Position numbers and translations under genes: made by a program. A DNA stretch of 64,000 bases. Source: Ramlibacter paludis (lineage in GTDB: Bacteria > Pseudomonadota > Gammaproteobacteria > Burkholderiales > Burkholderiaceae_C). A model generated the notes under the pieces. The model did no database searches. It saw only the letters and a list, made by a program, of their open reading frames with translations, and was not told where the DNA came from. Shown here piece after piece: positions 26,139-34,336 of the stretch. How positions within the stretch are numbered: position 1 is the stretch's first letter; the number at the start of each line of letters is the position of its first letter. The stretch is taken from contig NZ_JAKLTM010000003.1 of the NCBI RefSeq assembly GCF_022012305.1, positions 310,001-374,000 on the forward strand, read 5' to 3'.

Positions 26139-27217
26139 GCGCGGTCCTTTCCGAAGTCGAAGTGGCCGCGCCCGCGCTGCCCGAAGCGCTGCCGCATTCG
26201 CCCAGCGTCTGGACCCAGGCCTGGCGGCGCCTGCGCGCCGACCGCGTCGGCATGGCGTCGCTGTGGGTCGTGCTGGCCTTCCTGGTGATGGTGCTGCTCG
26301 CGCAGGTCGGCCTGCTGGGCGCCAACTGGAACCGCGAGATGGCCGTGCCGTTCGCGCCGCCGTCCTTCGTGGGCGCCGACCCGCAGCAGGTGGCCGCGGT
26401 CAACGCGCCGCGGCCGCCCAACGTCGACATCAGCGACATCGACCCGCTGGCCCCGCGCTACGCCGAATGGAACGAGCGGGCCGGCAAGGTCAAGACGGAC
26501 AGCAGCGTGAAGGCGACGACGCTCGCCTTCGGCGCCGACCGCATCGGCCGCGACGTGCTCGCCAAGGCCATCAAGGGCGCGCAGATCTCCATCCTGGTGG
26601 GCATCTTCGCGGCCTTCGTCGCCACCTTGATCGGCACGGTGCTGGGGGCCTTTGCCGGCTACTTCGGCGGCCGCTTCGACGACTTCCTCGAGTGGGTCTA
26701 CAACGTCTTCACCTCGGTGCCCTACATCCTGCTGATCTTCGCGCTGGCCGCGTTGTTCAAGTCGGGGCCATTGGCCAAGCACTTCTCCAGCGGCATCGTG
26801 CCGGTGGTGCTGATCCTCGGCGTGGTCGGCTGGACCGGCATCTACCGCCTCGTGCGCGCCGAGTACATGAAGCACCGCTCGCGCGAATACGTGCGGGCGG
26901 CCGAGGCGATCGGCGCCGGCCACCGCGCGCGCATGTTCGGCCACATCCTGCCGAACGTCAGCCACGTGGTGCTGGTGCAATTGAGCCTGCACGTCGTTTC
27001 CTTCATCAAGGCCGAGGTCATCCTCTCCTTCCTGGGGCTGGGCGTGCCGATCGACATGGTCAGCTGGGGCACCATGCTGGCCGAGGCGCAGTCCGAGCTG
27101 GTGCTCGGCAAGTGGTGGCAGCTCGTCGCCGCGACGGCCTTCATGGCCACCTTCGTCACCGCCTTCGCGCTGCTCACCGATGCGCTGCGCGACGCGATGG
27201 ACCCGAAACTGCGCTGA
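26135..27217 (+). CDS. Peptide ABC transporter permease, DppC type with enlarged periplasmic loop
   Basis: 360 residues, longer than DppC (300). The added length is an N-terminal extension and an insert of about 70 residues after the first helix (about 65-130: NWNREMAVPFAPPSFVGADPQ, PNVDISDIDPLAPRYAEWN), in the periplasm. The standard five-helix permease block follows, with the motif REYVRAAEAIGAGHRARMFGHILPN. The enlarged loop could dock the unusually long binding protein encoded divergently (inference). Confidence 0.88.
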   Translation: MSAVLSEVEVAAPALPEALPHSPSVWTQAWRRLRADRVGMASLWVVLAFLVMVLLAQVGLLGANWNREMAVPFAPPSFVGADPQQVAAVNAPRPPNVDISDIDPLAPRYAEWNERAGKVKTDSSVKATTLAFGADRIGRDVLAKAIKGAQISILVGIFAAFVATLIGTVLGAFAGYFGGRFDDFLEWVYNVFTSVPYILLIFALAALFKSGPLAKHFSSGIVPVVLILGVVGWTGIYRLVRAEYMKHRSREYVRAAEAIGAGHRARMFGHILPNVSHVVLVQLSLHVVSFIKAEVILSFLGLGVPIDMVSWGTMLAEAQSELVLGKWWQLVAATAFMATFVTAFALLTDALRDAMDPKLR

Positions 27218-27227
27218 GCCGAATCCC

Positions 27228-28919
27228 ATGACTCCTTTGATCGAAGTTCGCGACCTGCGGGTCGCCTTCCGCGTCGGCAAGAACGAGCGCACCGAAGCCG
27301 TGCGCGGCGTCAGCTTCGCGGTTCCCGCCAACAGCACCGTGGCCCTGGTCGGCGAGTCCGGCAGCGGCAAGAGCGTGAGCGCCATGAGCATCGTGCGCCT
27401 CCTGCCGGCCAATGCCGAAGTCGCGCCGCAAAGCCAGATCGTGTACGAAGGCCGCGACCTGCTGCACGTGCCCGAGGAAGAGATGCGGCGCCTGCGCGGC
27501 AAGGACATCTCGGTGGTGTTCCAGGAGCCCATGAGCTCGCTCAACCCGGTGTTCACCGTGGGCGAGCAGATCGCCGAGACCCTGCGCATCCACATGGGCA
27601 TGAGCGCGCGCCAGGCGCGCGAACGCGCCCTGGAACTGCTCAACGAAGTGGGCATCCCCGAGCCGCGCGCCCGCCTGAACGCTTATCCGCACGAGCTCTC
27701 GGGTGGCCAGCAGCAGCGCGTGATGATCGCCATGGCGATCGCCTGCGAGCCCAAGCTGCTGATCGCCGACGAGCCGACCACCGCGCTCGACGTCACCGTG
27801 CAGCGCCAGATCGTCGACCTGCTGGCCCGCCTGCAGGAGCGCAAGAAGATGAGCGTGCTGTTCATCAGCCACGACCTGGGCCTGGTGGGCGAGTTCGCCG
27901 ACCAGGTGGTGGTGATGCGCCACGGCGAGGTGCGTGAGCGCGGCACCACCGAGCAGGTGTTCCGCGCGCCGCAGGACGCCTACACCAAGGCCTTGATGGC
28001 CTGCCGCCCGCGCCTGGATGCCAGGCCGCGCCGCCTGCCGGTGATCGACGACATGGTGAACGGCCGCGTGCCGCAGGGGGGCGACCGCGTCGCGGCGCCC
28101 GCCGGCAGCGCGCCGCTGATCGCGGTGGCGGGCCTGCAGAAGGCCTATTCGCTCAAGGAAGGCCTGTTCAAGCGCAAGACGGTGCATGCGGTGAAGCAGG
28201 CCGACTTCGCGCTCTACAAGGGCCGCACGCTGGGCGTGGTGGGCGAGTCGGGCTCCGGCAAGACCACCATCGGCATGCTGCTCACGCGCCTGACCGATCC
28301 CACCGCCGGCAGCATCCACTTCGAGGGCACGGACCTCGCCAAGCTGGATGCCAAGGCGATGCGCGACTGGCGCCGGAAGATCCAGATCATCTTCCAGAAC
28401 CCGTACGCCAGCCTGAACCCGCGCTTCACGGTCGGCCAGATCCTGATGGAGCCGATGCGCATCCATGGCATCGGCAAGGACGACGACGAGCGCGCCCGGC
28501 TGGCCCTGGGCTGGCTGCAGAAGGTAGGCCTGCCGGCCACGGCCTTCGGCAAGTACCCGCACGAGTTCTCCGGGGGCCAGCGCCAGCGCATCGCCATCGC
28601 CCGCTGCCTGACGCTGCGGCCCGAGGTGATCATCTGCGACGAGAGCGTCAGCGCGCTGGACGTGAGCGTCCAGGCCACGGTGCTCAACCTGCTGCTGGAC
28701 CTGCAGGACGAATTCGGCCTGACCTACCTGTTCATCTCGCACGACCTGGCGGTGGTGAAGTACATGGCCGACGACATCCTGGTCATGAACCAGGGCGAGA
28801 TCGTGGAGCAGGGCAGCGCCCAGGCCATCTACGAAAAGCCGCAGCATCCGTACACGCTGCAGCTGCTGGCAGCCATCCCGCACGGCCTGGAAAGCCGCCG
28901 GGCGCCCGTCGCCGCGTAG
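27228..28919 (+). CDS. Fused double ATPase of a peptide ABC transporter (DppD-DppF type)
   Basis: 563 residues with two complete ABC domains in one chain. The first (about 1-265) has GESGSGKSV, FQEPMSSLNP, LSGGQQQRVMIAMAI, LLIADEPTTALD and SHDLGLV. The second (about 300-555) has GESGSGKTT, FQNPYASLNPRF, FSGGQRQRIAIARCL, VIICDESVSALD (Ser for the usual Pro after DE) and SHDLAVV. It is arranged like YejF/GsiA, so one polypeptide supplies both nucleotide-binding sites to the two permeases just upstream. 10 bases separate it from the dppC-like stop. Confidence 0.92.
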   Translation: MTPLIEVRDLRVAFRVGKNERTEAVRGVSFAVPANSTVALVGESGSGKSVSAMSIVRLLPANAEVAPQSQIVYEGRDLLHVPEEEMRRLRGKDISVVFQEPMSSLNPVFTVGEQIAETLRIHMGMSARQARERALELLNEVGIPEPRARLNAYPHELSGGQQQRVMIAMAIACEPKLLIADEPTTALDVTVQRQIVDLLARLQERKKMSVLFISHDLGLVGEFADQVVVMRHGEVRERGTTEQVFRAPQDAYTKALMACRPRLDARPRRLPVIDDMVNGRVPQGGDRVAAPAGSAPLIAVAGLQKAYSLKEGLFKRKTVHAVKQADFALYKGRTLGVVGESGSGKTTIGMLLTRLTDPTAGSIHFEGTDLAKLDAKAMRDWRRKIQIIFQNPYASLNPRFTVGQILMEPMRIHGIGKDDDERARLALGWLQKVGLPATAFGKYPHEFSGGQRQRIAIARCLTLRPEVIICDESVSALDVSVQATVLNLLLDLQDEFGLTYLFISHDLAVVKYMADDILVMNQGEIVEQGSAQAIYEKPQHPYTLQLLAAIPHGLESRRAPVAA

Positions 28920-29076
28920 AAAACCGTGGTTTTCGCGCACCAGGGGCGGCCGGCCAACCCCGCTTTCCAGCGCTTCGTCGCGCCGGAATGCAGCCTGTCG
29001 CATCCCGGCTGCGCTGGCGGCGGGCGCTGCCTACATTCCTCTCCACGGGCCGCGGTGGCCCGCTGGAGAAGGAACG

Positions 29077-29385
29077 ATGAACAAGTTCGACACCCCGCTG
29101 CTGCCCACCTGGCTGGATGGCGGACTGCAAGGTGCCGTGCTGGTCGCGGCCACCACGCTGGTCCTGGCCTGCTGGCTGACCGGCGAGCCCCTGGACAAGA
29201 CGGGCAAGCTGCGCGCCGCCGAAGCGGCCGAAGCCGCCGAGCGCACCCTGGCGAACAGCTTCACGCTGCCGCCGGTGCTGGTCGTCGCCCGCGCCGACGG
29301 CTTCCTGCCCGTGACCACCGCGCTGGCTTCGGCCAGCCGCACCGACTGTGCCGCCGGTTCGCCGGCTGCTAACCTGCACCAATGA
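29077..29385 (+). CDS. Small protein of unknown function with one membrane segment, coupled to a LytS-type kinase
   Basis: 102 residues, not recognised. A hydrophobic helix (about 18-35: GAVLVAATTLVLACWLTG) follows a polar N-terminus, then an Ala/Glu-rich helix (KLRAAEAAEAAERTL) and a mixed tail. Evidence that it is a gene: an AGAAGGAA ribosome site before ATG 29077, and a stop that overlaps the kinase start by the ATGA arrangement. The coupling suggests that it works with the two-component pair, perhaps as an accessory sensor (inference). Confidence 0.6.
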   Translation: MNKFDTPLLPTWLDGGLQGAVLVAATTLVLACWLTGEPLDKTGKLRAAEAAEAAERTLANSFTLPPVLVVARADGFLPVTTALASASRTDCAAGSPAANLHQ

Positions 29386-30626
29386 CGGAACCGCAAGCGA
29401 AAATCCGTGGCACCTCCCTGCTGAGCTGGTTGCGCCAGGCCAACGCCCAGGTGGCCGAGTGGGCGGCTTCGCTGTCCTGGTGGCGCCTCTCCCTGCTGTT
29501 CCTGCTGGTCATCATTGCCGGCAACCTGGTCGTCGAGACGCTCAACCTCAAGCACGACCGCATCGTGCGTTCGGCCAGCAACAAGGAACCGGTGGTCGTC
29601 ACCATCGGCGGCCCGAACGGCATCACGGTCACCCAGCGCGGCCACCGCCGGACGGACACGGCGCCCGGGCCGAAGATCGGCGCCGACGGCAAGCCCGAAG
29701 CGGACAACGAGGACACCGGGCCGAATCCCAACCCGAACCCGAATCCGAATCCGAATCCGAATCCCAATGCGGACGACGACGAGGACACCGACATCGTCGC
29801 CCGCAAGATCTACACCTTCCGCGGTTTCCTCGGCGACCTCGGCACCACCGCGATGATCGTGCTGTTCGCCTATCTCGCCGCCGCGAAGATCGTGGTGCGG
29901 CGGGTCGCGCAGGCCGACGCCAAGGTGCGGTCGGCGCAGGACGTCGCCAGCCGCGAGGCCATGGAGCGCCAGCTGGTGCAGGCCCGCCTGCAGGTGCTGC
30001 AGGCGCAGGTGGAGCCGCATTTCCTGTTCAACACGCTGGCTGCCGTGGACTACCTGATCGAGACCGATCCGCCGCGCGCCAGCCAGATGCAGAAGAAGCT
30101 GATCACCTACCTGCGCGGCGCGTTGCCGCAGATGCGGCAGGAGTCGTCCACGCTGGGCCGCGAGCTGCGGCTGGTGCGCTCCTACCTGGACCTGATCAAG
30201 ATGCGCATCGAGGAGCGGCTGGAGATCGCGGTGGAGGTGCCGTCCGAACTGGAGGCCGCCGACTTCCCGCCCATGATGCTGCAGTCGCTGGTGGAAAACG
30301 CCGTCAAGCACGGCATCGAGCCCAAACCGGAGGGCGGCAGGATCACGATCAGCGCCCGCCAGCAGCGCGGCATGCTGTGGGTGGAAGTGCGCGACACCGG
30401 CGTGGGCCTGATCGACCACGAGCAGCTGGTCGAACCGCGGCCGGGCACCGGCATCGGCCTGCAGAACATCCGCGAGCGCCTGGCGATGCTGTATCCGGGC
30501 AAGGGCCGCCTGACGCTGGTGAGCGACGAGGGCGAGAGCACCGCCGTCACCATCGGCGTGCCCTACAAGCCGGGCGCCGCCGCCGAGGAAGCCGGCAAGG
30601 CCGAGCCGCGGGAGCAGGCGGCGTGA
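29382..30626 (+). CDS. Sensor histidine kinase, LytS/YpdA type, with Pro-Asn repeat in the periplasmic loop
   Basis: 414 residues. Helix 1 (about 32-52), a periplasmic loop of about 100 residues, helix 2 (about 157-176), then a coiled coil and the His_kinase domain with His213 in QVEPHFLFNTLAAVDYLI. The ATP-binding part shows VENAVKHGIEP, GVGLIDHEQ and GTGIGLQNIRERL. The loop holds eight Pro-Asn dipeptides (nucleotides 29721-29768) followed by an acidic run. It should phosphorylate the LytTR regulator encoded next, whose GTG start overlaps this stop. The signal is unknown; peptide or envelope sensing is possible given the neighbours. Confidence 0.9.
   Translation: MTEPQAKIRGTSLLSWLRQANAQVAEWAASLSWWRLSLLFLLVIIAGNLVVETLNLKHDRIVRSASNKEPVVVTIGGPNGITVTQRGHRRTDTAPGPKIGADGKPEADNEDTGPNPNPNPNPNPNPNPNADDDEDTDIVARKIYTFRGFLGDLGTTAMIVLFAYLAAAKIVVRRVAQADAKVRSAQDVASREAMERQLVQARLQVLQAQVEPHFLFNTLAAVDYLIETDPPRASQMQKKLITYLRGALPQMRQESSTLGRELRLVRSYLDLIKMRIEERLEIAVEVPSELEAADFPPMMLQSLVENAVKHGIEPKPEGGRITISARQQRGMLWVEVRDTGVGLIDHEQLVEPRPGTGIGLQNIRERLAMLYPGKGRLTLVSDEGESTAVTIGVPYKPGAAAEEAGKAEPREQAA
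29721..29768 (+). repeat. Hexanucleotide tandem repeat (CCGAAT-like x8) inside the LytS-type kinase gene
   Basis: Eight six-base units encode Pro-Asn; five of the eight are exact CCGAAT and the others differ at a third codon base. Copy-number change keeps the reading frame, so it would lengthen or shorten the periplasmic loop without breaking the gene. Confidence 0.85.
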
Positions 30627-31417
30627 CGGCACCGCGGGCGGTGATCGCCGACGACGAGCGCCTGCTGCGCGAGCAGCTGCGCTCGCGCCTGGGCCAGGTC
30701 TGGCCGGAGCTGGAGATCGTCGGCGAGGCGCGCGACGGCCGCGAGGCGCTTGCGCTCGCCGAGGAGCTGCGTCCCGACGTGATCTTCCTGGACATCCGCA
30801 TGCCGGGCATGACCGGCATCGAGGCTGCCAGCGAGATCCTCGCGCTGCCGGACTGGCAGGGCGAGATCGTCTTCGTGACGGCTTACGACGAATACGCGGT
30901 GGAGGCGTTCGAGCAGGGCGCCATCGACTACCTGCTGAAACCCGCCGAGGCGCAGCGGCTGGCGCAGACCGTGCAGCGCGTGAAGGCGCGGCTGGCGGCG
31001 CCGCCGGCCCCGGCGAGCGAGCCGGCGCTGGACGCGCTGCTGGAGAGGCTGGCGAAGCTGCAGCGCGGCATCGACACGCCGGCGTCGGTGCAGCCGCTGC
31101 GCTGGGTGCGCTGCACGGCCGGCTCGACCACGCGGATGTTCGACATCAACGACATCCTGTTCTTCCGCTCGGACGAGAAGTACACCCGCGTGCAGACCCG
31201 CACCCAGGAAGGCTTCATCCGCACGCCGATCCGCGAGCTGCTGCCGCAGCTGGACCCCAACCAGTTCTGCCAGGTGCATCGCTCCGCGGTCGTGAATCTC
31301 GCGGCGGTGGAGGCGGTGACGCGCGACGACGACGGCCGCCAGCGGGTGCACCTGCGCGACTTCCCCGAGGTGCTGGAGGTCAGCCGCAGCTTCGCGCATT
31401 TGTTCCGTTCGAGCTGA
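30623..31417 (+). CDS. LytTR-family response regulator
   Basis: 264 residues from a GTG at 30623 that overlaps the kinase stop (GTGA). The receiver domain has the acidic pocket Asp10/Asp11, the phospho-acceptor Asp57 (IFLDIRMPG), Thr in VTAYDEYAV and Lys in YLLKPAEA. A linker leads to the LytTR DNA-binding domain (about 155-255: WVRCTAGSTTRMF, DILFFRSDEKYTRV, FIRTPIRELLPQL, FCQVHRSAVVNLAAV). It binds DNA direct repeats as a dimer. Target genes are unknown; the yej operon begins 63 bases downstream and is a candidate. Confidence 0.93.
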   Translation: MTAPRAVIADDERLLREQLRSRLGQVWPELEIVGEARDGREALALAEELRPDVIFLDIRMPGMTGIEAASEILALPDWQGEIVFVTAYDEYAVEAFEQGAIDYLLKPAEAQRLAQTVQRVKARLAAPPAPASEPALDALLERLAKLQRGIDTPASVQPLRWVRCTAGSTTRMFDINDILFFRSDEKYTRVQTRTQEGFIRTPIRELLPQLDPNQFCQVHRSAVVNLAAVEAVTRDDDGRQRVHLRDFPEVLEVSRSFAHLFRSS

Positions 31418-31480
31418 TTGCGGGAAAGCCCGACGGGCCCGCGACTGAAAAGCCGCAAAAACTCGGCACAATCGCCGTCC

Positions 31481-33313
31481 ATGCGATTCCTGTTCCTAGG
31501 GGCCCTGCTGCTTGCCGGGCCCGCCGCGTGGGGAGCCCACGGCTACGGCGTATGGGGGGACCTGAAGTACCCGCCCGATTTCAAGGCCTTTGCGTACGTC
31601 AACCCCGACGCCCCCAAGGGCGGCGAGCTGAAGATGGTGGCCGGCTCGCGCATCTCCACCTTCGACAAGTACAACCCGTACACGCTGCGGGGCAACGCGC
31701 CGTCCTTCGTCGCCGACCTGCTGTTCGAAAGCCTGCTCACGGGCGCGATGGACGAGGTCGGCGCCGGCTACGGCCTGCTGGCCGAGGACGTGACGGTGCC
31801 CCCCGACCTGCTGTCGGCCACCTTCCGCCTGCGGCCCGAGGCGCGCTTCCACAACGGCGACCCGGTCAAGGCGTCCGACGTGAAGTACAGCTACGAGACG
31901 CTGATCTCCAAGTACGCCACGCCCTCGTATGCGACCCTGCTGGCCGACGTCGCCGGCGCCGACGTGGTCGATGAACGCACGATCCGCTTCCGCTTCAAGA
32001 AGCCGGACCGCCAGCTGCCGCTCACGGTTGGCGGCCTGCCGGTCTTCTCCCCGAAGTGGGGCATGGAGAACGGCAAGACCAAGCAGTTCGACCAGATCGT
32101 GATGGAAACGCCCATCGCCACCGGCCCCTACAAGATCGGCCCGGTGCGCTTCGGCAAGGACGTGACCTTCGTGCGCGACCCCAACTACTGGGGCCGCAAC
32201 CTGCCGGCGCGGCGGGGCATGAACAACTTCGACAAGATCACGATCAAGATCTACCGCGACAACACGGCGCAGCTGGAAGCGCTGAAGGCGGGCGAGTTCG
32301 ACCTGATGCAGTTCTTCTCCGCCGGCGACTGGAGCCGGCGCCTCACCGGCAAGCGGATCGAGAGCGGCGAGCTGGTCAAGATGAACTTCCAGCACAAGCT
32401 GCCGGACGGCTTCTACAGCTACGTGCTGAACGTGCGGCTGCCGAAGTTCGCCGACCGCAGGGTGCGCATGGCGCTGGAGCTGGCGATGGATTACGAGTGG
32501 ATGAACGTCCACCTGTTCCGCGGTGCCTACAAGCGCGTGAAAGGCGTGTTCGGCAACACCGAGTGCGAAGCCAACGGCATGCCGTCGCCCAAGGAACTCG
32601 CGCTGCTGGAGCCCTATCGCTCCAGCCTGCCGCCCGAGGCCTTCGGCACCATGGCGGTGCCTCCGCGCACCGATCCGCCCAATTCGCTGCGCGCCAACCT
32701 GCTGAAGGCGCGCGAGCTGCTGGCACAGGCCGGCTGGGTCTACAAGGACGGCGCCCTGCGCAACGCCCAGGGCGAAGCCTTCACCATCGAATTCCTGGAC
32801 AGCACCGAGGCCCGTGGCGCCACCACCACCGCCGCCTGGCGGCGCGCCCTCGAACAACTGGGCATCGACTTCAAGCTGCGCGAGGTGGACTTCGCGCTCT
32901 GGCAGCAGCGCCTGGAGTCGAACAACTTCGAGATGCTCAGCATCTCCTTCCCGGGCACCCACTTTCCCGGCTCCGACTACGCCGACCTGTTCGGCAGCAA
33001 GGCCGCCGACGTGCCCGGCTCGGGCAACTACGGCGGCATCAAGAGTCCCGCGATCGACGGCCTGGTGGCGCGCCTGTCTCAGGTGGACAACCGGGAAGAC
33101 TTCCAGGCCACCTGCCGCGCGCTGGACCGCGTGATCGCGCACGGCCACTACCTGCTGCCGGCCTGGACTTCCGCGAGCCGCCGCATCGCCTACAGCGACT
33201 GGAAGCTGCAACGCCCTGCCGTGGTGCCGGCCTATCCGCCGGAAGGCGTGCCCTACATGGACTGGTTCATGACGACCTGGTGGGCCCGCATGCCGCCGAA
33301 GACGAGCAAGTAA
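31481..33313 (+). CDS. yejA: Periplasmic peptide-binding protein, YejA type
   Basis: 610 residues, as for E. coli YejA (604). Signal peptide about 1-18 (ALLLAGPAAWG-AH), then YejA blocks: HGYGVWGDLKYPPDFKAFAYVNPDAPKGGEL, FDKYNPYTLRGN, FRLRPEARFHNGDPVKASDV, GPYKIGPVRFGKD, and the C-terminal YPPEGVPYMDWFMTTWW. YejABEF imports microcin-C-like and other formylated or modified peptides in E. coli. It is first in a four-gene transporter operon, 4 bases before yejB. A possible CACAAT -10 lies just upstream. Confidence 0.9.
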   Translation: MRFLFLGALLLAGPAAWGAHGYGVWGDLKYPPDFKAFAYVNPDAPKGGELKMVAGSRISTFDKYNPYTLRGNAPSFVADLLFESLLTGAMDEVGAGYGLLAEDVTVPPDLLSATFRLRPEARFHNGDPVKASDVKYSYETLISKYATPSYATLLADVAGADVVDERTIRFRFKKPDRQLPLTVGGLPVFSPKWGMENGKTKQFDQIVMETPIATGPYKIGPVRFGKDVTFVRDPNYWGRNLPARRGMNNFDKITIKIYRDNTAQLEALKAGEFDLMQFFSAGDWSRRLTGKRIESGELVKMNFQHKLPDGFYSYVLNVRLPKFADRRVRMALELAMDYEWMNVHLFRGAYKRVKGVFGNTECEANGMPSPKELALLEPYRSSLPPEAFGTMAVPPRTDPPNSLRANLLKARELLAQAGWVYKDGALRNAQGEAFTIEFLDSTEARGATTTAAWRRALEQLGIDFKLREVDFALWQQRLESNNFEMLSISFPGTHFPGSDYADLFGSKAADVPGSGNYGGIKSPAIDGLVARLSQVDNREDFQATCRALDRVIAHGHYLLPAWTSASRRIAYSDWKLQRPAVVPAYPPEGVPYMDWFMTTWWARMPPKTSK

Positions 33314-33316
33314 GAC

Positions 33317-34336
33317 ATGGCCGCCTACATCTTCAAGCGCATCCTCCTGATGCTTCCGACCCTGCTGGGCGTGCTGCTCATCACCTTCGTCGTCACGCAG
33401 TTCGTGCCGGGCGGGCCGGTGGAGCAGTACATGGCCGAAGCGCGCCGCGTGCAAGGCGGCGGCGACACCTCCGCCTACCGCGGCGGGCTGGGCGTGGACC
33501 CGAAACGCATCGAGCAGATCAAGGCGCTGTACGGCTTCGACAAGCCGCCCACCGAGCGCTTCTTCAAGATGCTGGGCCAGTACGCGCGCTTCGACCTGGG
33601 CAAGAGCTTCTTCCAGAACAAGCCGGTGGCGCAACTGATCCTGGAAAAGCTGCCGGTGTCGATCAGCCTGGGCCTGTGGACCTTCTTCATCAGCTACCTG
33701 ATCGCCGTGCCCCTGGGGGTGGCGAAGGCGGTGCGGGCGGGTTCGCGCTTCGACTTCGTCACCACCGTCCTCGTGCTGATCGGCTACGCGATCCCGGGCT
33801 TCGTGCTCGGCGTCGTGCTGCTGGTGGTGTTCGGCGGCCAGCTGAACTGGTTCCCCCTGCGCGGCCTGACTTCCGTGAACTGGGACGAACTGAGCTGGGC
33901 CGGCAAGATCACCGACTACCTGTGGCACATCACCATGCCGGTCACGGCGATGGTGCTGGGCAGCTTTGCCGTCACCAGCATGCTGACCAAGAACTCCTTC
34001 CTCGAGGAGATCCGCAAGCAGTACGTGCTGACGGCCCGCGCCAAGGGACTGAGCGAGCGGCGCGTGCTGTGGAAGCACGTGTTCCGCAACGCCCTGATCC
34101 CCATCCTCACGGGCTTTCCCGCCGCCTTCATCGGCGCCTTCTTCACCGGCGCGCTGCTGATCGAGACGCTGTTCTCGCTCGACGGCCTGGGCCTCCTCAG
34201 CTACGAGAGCATCATCCGCCGCGACTATCCCGTCGTGCTCGGCTCGCTGTTCGTCTTCACGCTGATCGGCCTCGTCACCAAGCTGATTTCGGATCTGAGT
34301 TATGTCTGGGTCGACCCCCGTGTCAAGTTCGATTGA
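33317..34336 (+). CDS. yejB: Peptide ABC transporter permease YejB
   Basis: 339 residues. It begins MAAYIFKRILLMLPTLLGVLLITFVVTQFVPGGPVEQ, as YejB does, followed by the large YejB-type periplasmic loop (RRVQGGGDTSAYRGGLGVDPKRIEQIKALYGFDKP). The coupling motif is YVLTARAKGLSERRVLWKHVFRNALIP. It has six predicted membrane helices. The 3' end overlaps the presumed yejE start by 35 bases. Confidence 0.93.
   Translation: MAAYIFKRILLMLPTLLGVLLITFVVTQFVPGGPVEQYMAEARRVQGGGDTSAYRGGLGVDPKRIEQIKALYGFDKPPTERFFKMLGQYARFDLGKSFFQNKPVAQLILEKLPVSISLGLWTFFISYLIAVPLGVAKAVRAGSRFDFVTTVLVLIGYAIPGFVLGVVLLVVFGGQLNWFPLRGLTSVNWDELSWAGKITDYLWHITMPVTAMVLGSFAVTSMLTKNSFLEEIRKQYVLTARAKGLSERRVLWKHVFRNALIPILTGFPAAFIGAFFTGALLIETLFSLDGLGLLSYESIIRRDYPVVLGSLFVFTLIGLVTKLISDLSYVWVDPRVKFD

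Noticed and set aside
27228..28919. Double ATPase as an assembly error joining dppD and dppF
   Set aside because: The linker is in frame without a disrupted ribosome site, and the same fusion is normal for YejF/GsiA-type proteins; a second example lies at 35402-37009.
28919..28934. 16-bp palindrome GAAAACC-GT-GGTTTTC after the double ATPase as a terminator
   Set aside because: The stem is AT-rich with a two-base centre and only four T's, too weak to call; it is left as a possible minor signal.
29721..29768. Possible CRISPR-like or intergenic repeat
   Set aside because: The units are six bases, adjacent and in frame inside a kinase gene; there are no spacers or cas genes.
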